Source: Microbacterium oleivorans NBRC 103075 (GTDB lineage Bacteria > Actinomycetota > Actinomycetes > Actinomycetales > Microbacteriaceae). From it: a DNA stretch of 64,000 bases. Location: positions 186,001 through 250,000 of the forward strand of contig NZ_BCRG01000003.1 in assembly GCF_001552475.1 (NCBI RefSeq), read 5' to 3'. Every line of letters begins with the position of its first letter. Positions within the stretch are counted from its first letter, which is position 1. Made by a program: the position numbers and the translations under genes. Positions 59,854-64,000 of the stretch are shown piece after piece. The notes beneath the pieces were generated by a model. That model was not told the DNA's origin. It saw only the letters and a program-made list of their open reading frames with translations, and did no database searches.

Positions 59854-60772
59854 CGGACCCGGCCGTCAGGCCGCCGACGATGTAGCGCTGCAGCGACAGG
59901 AACAGCGCCAGTACCGGGATCGAGGCCAGGATCGCTCCGGCGGCGAACAGACCCCAGTTGCTGGCGAGCTGGTTCGAGACCCACTGGAACATGCCGACCG
60001 CGAGGGTCCAGTTGTCCTCGGACACGAGGACGATCTTCGCGATGATGTAATCGCCGAACGCCGCGATGAAGGCGAGGAGGCCGACGACGGCGAGGATCGG
60101 GGTCACGAGCGGCATGATGAGTCGCCAGAAGATCTGGGCGTGCGTGGCGCCGTCGATCTTCGCCGACTCGTCGATCTCCATCGGGATCGTGTTGAAGAAC
60201 CCGTACATGAGGAACGTGTTCACGCCCAGTGCGCCACCGAGGTAGACGCAGATGAGCGCGATCTTGGAGTTGAGCCCGAGGATCGGGAACACCTCGCCGA
60301 GGGTCAGCAGCATGAGGAAGATCGCGACGAAGGCGAGCGCCTGCGGGAACATCTGGACGATGAGCAGCGCCGTCAGGCTGATGCGACGTCCCGTGAAGCG
60401 GAAGCGGGAGAACGCGTATGCGGCCGCCGCACCCATGAGGACGGCTCCGGCCGCCGAGGCCCCGCCCACGATGAGCGTGTTGCCGTACCAGGCCCAGTAG
60501 CTCGTACCCGACAGGGCCGTGTAGTTGCCGATGTCGATGACCGAGAACAGAGCGTTCGCCGCCGACAGGGTGCCGCCCGGGTTGAACGACGCCGACAGGA
60601 TGTACACGAGCGGGAACATCGCGTAGAAGAGGATGCCCGCGGCCACGAGATACTTCCACCCGACCTCGAGCACCCAGCGCTTGCGCTGCGCGGGACGGAG
60701 GGCGGCGGTGCGTGTCACGGAAGAACCGGTCGTGATCGTCGCGGTGGTCGCGGCGGTGGAGGGAGCGGACAT
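59843..60772 (-). CDS. Sugar ABC importer permease, MalG-like
   Basis: A 309-residue CUT1 permease with a Thr/Ala-rich cytoplasmic N-terminus of about 35 residues and six helices. The coupling motif ESAKIDGATHAQIFWRLIMPLVTP (EAA loop) is present. The ATG at 60772 shares one base with the malF-like stop (TGATG). It forms the pore with the MalF-like subunit for import of an oligosaccharide. An ATPase gene is not in the cluster; CUT1 systems in actinobacteria commonly use a shared MsiK-type ATPase encoded elsewhere. It is the last gene of the operon. Confidence 0.93.
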   Translation of the reverse strand: MSAPSTAATTATITTGSSVTRTAALRPAQRKRWVLEVGWKYLVAAGILFYAMFPLVYILSASFNPGGTLSAANALFSVIDIGNYTALSGTSYWAWYGNTLIVGGASAAGAVLMGAAAAYAFSRFRFTGRRISLTALLIVQMFPQALAFVAIFLMLLTLGEVFPILGLNSKIALICVYLGGALGVNTFLMYGFFNTIPMEIDESAKIDGATHAQIFWRLIMPLVTPILAVVGLLAFIAAFGDYIIAKIVLVSEDNWTLAVGMFQWVSNQLASNWGLFAAGAILASIPVLALFLSLQRYIVGGLTAGSVKG

Positions 60773-62379
60773 CACTGGTACTCCTCGAGCTTCTTGGTCT
60801 GACGGAACGCGAGGGCCGATACGACGCCCACGACGATGAACACGAGGATCGACAGGGCGCTGGCAAGGCCGTAGTCGGCTGCGCCGCCCGAGACGCCGGA
60901 GATGTCGTAGATCGCCGAGATCAGGATGTCGGTGTACCCGAGTGCGTACGGGGCACCGGGGATGGCCGGGCCGCCGTTGTTGAACATGTAGATGATCGTG
61001 AAGTTGTTGAAGCTGAACGCGAACGACGAGATCAGCAGCGGCGCGGTGGAGACCAGCACGAGCGGCAGGATGATCGAGCGGAGCTGGCGGAACCGGCCCG
61101 CCCCGTCGATCGACGCCGCTTCGAGCGCGTCCTGGGGGAGCGCCTGCAGCGCGCCGGTGCACACGAGGAAGTAGTACGGGTACGTGAGCCAGACGTTGAC
61201 GAACAGCACCGCTGCGCGGGCGAGCCACGGATCGCCGAGCCAGTCGATGTTCGCACCGCCGAAGAAGAACTCGTTGATGACGCCGAACTCGGCGTTGAAC
61301 ATGCCGCGGAACAGCAGCGCGGACATGAAGGCCGGGAACGCGTACGGGAGGATGAACAGCGTCCGCAGCACTTTGCGACCGCGCACGCGCGGGTCGTTGA
61401 AGATGAGGGCGAACACGAGGCCCATCGCGAACGGGATGAGCACGGACAGGACCGCCCAGACGAAGGTCCACCCCGTCACGAGTCCGAGCGGTTCGAGGAT
61501 CGCGGGGTTCGTGAACAGCTCGACGAAGTTCGAGAAGCCGACGTTCACGACCCAGCCCGTGGGCAGCGTCGTACCGTCGTCGGCGACGAAGTTGCCGGTG
61601 GGGCTCGCGGTGTAGACGAGGCCGGTCGCGCTGTCGGTGATGGTCTGCGACTCGGCATCCCACGTCATCGTCGAGAGGTAGGTTGCGCCGCTCGAGCCGT
61701 CGCGGGTGCGGATCGATCCGTCGTTGGGGTCGTCAGAGACCGGCACGCGGAGGTCGATGACTGCTTGCTGCGTCGCCTGGTCGCCGATGATCTGGTTGCG
61801 GGGGACGACGTTCCATCCCGGGACCTCGGTCGCGGCACCGGATGCCGGGGCCGGCCCGACCACGCTGAGCGGGTCGTCGGCGGAGCCGGCCAGCAGCTGG
61901 CCGTCCTCGACGACGGCGAAGCCGAGGTCGCCACCGCGCTCCACGACGGTGAGGGGGAGGGTGGGCGCGCCTTCGACACGACGCTCGCCCTGAGCGAGCG
62001 AGGCGGCGACGGCCTGGTCCTGCGAGCCGATGTGGCCGGCGCCGTAGTTCGTGAAGGCGATGTAGCCGGTGTACAGGAAGATGAACACCTGGAACACGAG
62101 CAGGAACGACAGTCCCGGCAGCAGGTACTTCATCGGAAGCGCCCGCTTGGTGAAGTAGACGACGTCGGCGGCGAGGAGCAGCGCCAGGGCGACGCCGAAC
62201 ACGATCCAGGACTCCGCCTGGAACGCGGCGATGATGCCCAGCAGGCCCACCGCGTTGATGAGGCCCATGAGGACCAGCTTGACGAGGAATCCCCAGCCGA
62301 GGCCCGACCAGCGTCGGGCGTGCGATTCGGCCGGCGGTGATACCTCATCCGGCAGGGTGGGGCTCTGCAGAGCCGTCAT
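60772..62379 (-). CDS. Sugar ABC importer permease, MalF-like with large external loop
   Basis: A 535-residue CUT1 permease. Helices at about 30-50 and 53-75, then one near 86-108, are followed by a roughly 160-residue extracytoplasmic loop (about 112-275) like the P2 domain of E. coli MalF, then the permease core with ALEAASIDGAGRFRQLRSIILPL as EAA loop. The size and P2 loop favour a maltose/maltodextrin or galacto-oligosaccharide system over simpler CUT1 permeases of about 300 residues. The P2 domain usually contacts the binding protein encoded upstream. A strong hairpin separates it from that gene. Confidence 0.93.
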   Translation of the reverse strand: MTALQSPTLPDEVSPPAESHARRWSGLGWGFLVKLVLMGLINAVGLLGIIAAFQAESWIVFGVALALLLAADVVYFTKRALPMKYLLPGLSFLLVFQVFIFLYTGYIAFTNYGAGHIGSQDQAVAASLAQGERRVEGAPTLPLTVVERGGDLGFAVVEDGQLLAGSADDPLSVVGPAPASGAATEVPGWNVVPRNQIIGDQATQQAVIDLRVPVSDDPNDGSIRTRDGSSGATYLSTMTWDAESQTITDSATGLVYTASPTGNFVADDGTTLPTGWVVNVGFSNFVELFTNPAILEPLGLVTGWTFVWAVLSVLIPFAMGLVFALIFNDPRVRGRKVLRTLFILPYAFPAFMSALLFRGMFNAEFGVINEFFFGGANIDWLGDPWLARAAVLFVNVWLTYPYYFLVCTGALQALPQDALEAASIDGAGRFRQLRSIILPLVLVSTAPLLISSFAFSFNNFTIIYMFNNGGPAIPGAPYALGYTDILISAIYDISGVSGGAADYGLASALSILVFIVVGVVSALAFRQTKKLEEYQ

Positions 62380-62406
62380 GTCGTCTCCCTCTCGAGGAAA
62401 GTGGTC

Positions 62407-62440
62407 TCCGGGGGCGGGGCGTCGCCGCCCCGCCCCCGGA
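62407..62440 (-). terminator. Intra-operon hairpin after the MalE-like gene
   Basis: Perfect 15-bp stem: TCCGGGGGCGGGGCG (62407-62421) and CGCCCCGCCCCCGGA (62426-62440). On the transcribed minus strand the loop is GCGA, a GNRA tetraloop. It starts 6 nt after the binding-protein stop; no T-run. The same position as in the two other importer operons. Confidence 0.78.
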
Positions 62441-62446
62441 AGCGTG

Positions 62447-63694
62447 TCAGCCGATGGTCTTCTCGAGGTCGGCGACCATGGTGGTCCATGTCGCCTTGGG
62501 GTCCGCGCCCTTGATGATCTGGACCTGAGCGGCGTTCCAGAGGTCCCAGACGGATCCCATCTGGGGGATGTTCGGCATGGGCACGCCGTTCTGCGACGAG
62601 GCGACGAATCCGGCGATCACCGGGTCGGAGGAGACCTCCTCGGCGAGGTCGGACCAGGCCGGGATGCGCGGGTCGGCCTCGTAGAGCGCCTTCTGCGCGT
62701 CGTAGGTCGCGAGGTACTTCGTGAGGAACTCCTGCGCGACGAGCGCGTTCTTGCTCTCCGCGCTGATGTAGAAGCCCTGCACGCCGACGAACGGTGATGC
62801 CGTCTCGTCACCGGCCGAGGGGATCGGGTTGACCTTGATCTTCGCGCCCTGTGCGGTGAGCGCCTCGACGGCCCACGGGCCCTGGATCGTGTAGGCGGCC
62901 TTGCCGGAGGCGAACAGCTCGTTGTTGGTGTCGTAGTCGATCGTGGTCGAGATGTCCCCCGAGCCCTTCTCGCCGTTCGCACTGAGCCATTCGGCGAAGG
63001 CGTCGCCGGCCCCGCCGCCCATACCGACCTCTGCCGTGTACGACCCCGAGTCGTCCTGGACGAAGACCGGGGCGCCGAACGAGGTCTGGAACCCGTACAT
63101 CGTGTACGCGTCACCGGTCTGGCCGGCGGTGTTGATGACGACGGGGCGCTCGGCGCCCGCCTTCTTGGCCGCCGCGATCATGTCGTCCCACGTTGCGGGC
63201 GCGTCCTCGCCGACCAAGTCGGTGTTCTGTACGAGGGCGATCGTCTCGAGCGAGTACGGCAGCGCGTAGGTCTGGCCGTCGTAGGTGAACGCGTCGGTGG
63301 CGACCTTCTCGAAGTTCGCTGCGGACTCGCCGAGGTCGACGGTGGCCACGACACCTGCTTGAACGAGGCTGCCCAGCCAGTCGTGTGCACCGATCGTGAT
63401 GTCGGGGCCTTCGCCGGTGGGGACCTGGTTGGTGAAGTCGTTGCGGATGTCCTCGAAGTTCTTCTGGACGAGTTCGATCTTCGCGCCCGTCTCGTCCTCG
63501 AAGGTCTTCGCTGCGGCCTCGATCGCGGGCTTGCGGTTCTCGTCGGTCCAGACGGTGAGGGTCACGCCGCTCGCGTCGATCGGAGCCTGCGACTCCGCCG
63601 GTGCCGGGGTGGTGGTGCCGCTGCCGCCGGCGCAACCGGCCAGCAGCAGGGAGCCGGCCGCCAGTGCGGCGATGCCGATACCCATCTTGCGCAT
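62447..63694 (-). CDS. Oligosaccharide-binding lipoprotein, MalE-like (SBP_bac_1)
   Basis: A 415-residue binding lipoprotein with lipobox LLLAGC and an SBP_bac_1 domain (VTLTVWTDENRKPAIEAAAKTFEDETGAKIELV, GPDITIGAHDWLGSLVQAG, and GKAAYTIQGPWAVEAL). It matches MalE/GanS-type maltose- or galactooligosaccharide-binding proteins. ATG at 63694 follows AAGGAAG. It lies 141 bp downstream of a probable GH42 beta-galactosidase gene on the same strand, which favours beta-galactosides as ligand, as in GanSPQ-GanA; maltodextrins remain possible. Confidence 0.93.
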   Translation of the reverse strand: MRKMGIGIAALAAGSLLLAGCAGGSGTTTPAPAESQAPIDASGVTLTVWTDENRKPAIEAAAKTFEDETGAKIELVQKNFEDIRNDFTNQVPTGEGPDITIGAHDWLGSLVQAGVVATVDLGESAANFEKVATDAFTYDGQTYALPYSLETIALVQNTDLVGEDAPATWDDMIAAAKKAGAERPVVINTAGQTGDAYTMYGFQTSFGAPVFVQDDSGSYTAEVGMGGGAGDAFAEWLSANGEKGSGDISTTIDYDTNNELFASGKAAYTIQGPWAVEALTAQGAKIKVNPIPSAGDETASPFVGVQGFYISAESKNALVAQEFLTKYLATYDAQKALYEADPRIPAWSDLAEEVSSDPVIAGFVASSQNGVPMPNIPQMGSVWDLWNAAQVQIIKGADPKATWTTMVADLEKTIG

Positions 63695-63835
63695 GGATCT
63701 TCCTTCCGGATGTGGTCGATCCGACGGGGCCTCTGTCGAGGTCGCGTCGTCACGACCGGTGTGTGATCGCCGCTGCCGGGTGGCCGCGACGGTTCTCTCA
63801 GTGCTGTCGACGGTGTCCCGTCGTGGGGTGATCGG

Positions 63836-64000
63836 TCATCGATCCCCCCGGGGGGCTGTGTGCGCCAGGCGGACGACGGCGACGTCGCCTCCTGCCAGCA
63901 CCAGCGTGTCCCGGACGTCGGCCTGCGTCAGCAGGTCGGTTCCGGAGGCCGTGAGCGACACCTCACGGGTGTCGTGGTTGATCGCGATGAGATAGTCCGC
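63836..64000 (-). CDS. C-terminal end of a probable GH42 beta-galactosidase (partial)
   Basis: The last 54 codons and stop of a gene entering from the right edge. The translated end contains DYLIAINHDTREVSL, GTDLLT and a final VAVVRL strand, which is the pattern of the small C-terminal beta-sandwich of GH42 beta-galactosidases (INHT...DLLTG...). Only this tail is visible, so the enzyme class is a reasoned guess. It lies upstream of the MalE-like binding-protein gene with a 141-bp gap that shows no clear promoter. Confidence 0.6.
   Translation of the reverse strand, partial: ADYLIAINHDTREVSLTASGTDLLTQADVRDTLVLAGGDVAVVRLAHTAPRGDR

Noticed and set aside
1..64000. CRISPR arrays, tRNA or rRNA genes, insertion sequences or prophage genes
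   Set aside because: No regularly spaced repeats, no cloverleaf-like conserved tRNA boxes and no transposase, integrase or phage structural genes were recognised on either strand.

Overview
The window is about 70% G+C, has short intergenic gaps, many 4-bp ATGA/GTGA stop-start overlaps and many GTG starts. Gene content (Ig-rich FHA/kinase cluster, PMT-type mannosyltransferase, MoxR-DUF58-transglutaminase-like genes, DUF3817 and DoxX proteins, HrpA with a long C-terminus) points to a Gram-positive actinobacterium of the Micrococcales, most likely Microbacteriaceae and Microbacterium-like. The genus is an inference; no rRNA or tRNA gene was seen. No insertion sequence, phage gene, CRISPR array or origin was found. 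No gene-free stretch exceeds about 165 bp.

Region 1 (1-13.9 kb) looks like a catabolic accessory region. It holds a truncated amidase and a divergent TetR regulator; a minus-strand operon DUF3237 - peptide-type binding lipoprotein - amidase - DppB - fused DppC/DppD - OppF; two further TetR regulators, an SDR oxidoreductase, a PadR regulator and a Rieske oxygenase/ferredoxin reductase pair of the vanillate O-demethylase type. A 19-bp near-palindrome lies over the -35 box of the transport/amidase operon and again just upstream of a tetR gene, so that regulator probably controls both.

Region 2 (13.9-18.8 kb) holds a lipoprotein, a DUF1023 hydrolase, MarR plus DoxX-like genes, a DUF3817 membrane protein, an RsmC-like methyltransferase and a second DoxX paralogue, closed by a bidirectional terminator. 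Region 3 (18.8-34.2 kb) is rich in sugar import: two tandem paralogous XylF/FrcA-type ABC importers (one in a fully overlapping operon behind a ROK regulator), a NYN-LOTUS protein, and a LacI regulator upstream of a ChvE/MmsAB-type importer with a degenerate class II aldolase. Region 4 (34.2-40.9 kb) is mainly housekeeping: a PLDc_N membrane protein, a Gfo/Idh/MocA oxidoreductase, an M20 peptidase and HrpA helicase.

Region 5 (40.9-57.4 kb) is a ten-gene, 16.5-kb minus-strand operon with one apparent leaderless promoter: FHA protein, Ser/Thr kinase, a 1,977-residue membrane-anchored Ig-like protein, MoxR, DUF58, a transglutaminase-fold protein that has lost its catalytic Cys and His, a membrane FHA protein, a PP2C phosphatase, a small Thr-rich membrane protein and an FHA-like/winged-helix protein. 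It reads as a phospho-threonine signalling system tied to an envelope assembly and is the most interesting part of the window. Region 6 (57.4-64 kb) has PMT mannosyltransferase and RsmI sharing an overlapping bidirectional -10, then MalG-MalF-MalE-type genes and the end of a probable GH42 beta-galactosidase.

Two architectural themes run through the window. At least thirteen genes have a TANNNT-like hexamer 6-7 nt before the start codon, as expected for leaderless transcripts. Three separate sugar-importer operons carry a long perfect hairpin directly after the binding-protein gene, suggesting that binding-protein mRNA is made or kept in excess over the membrane components.
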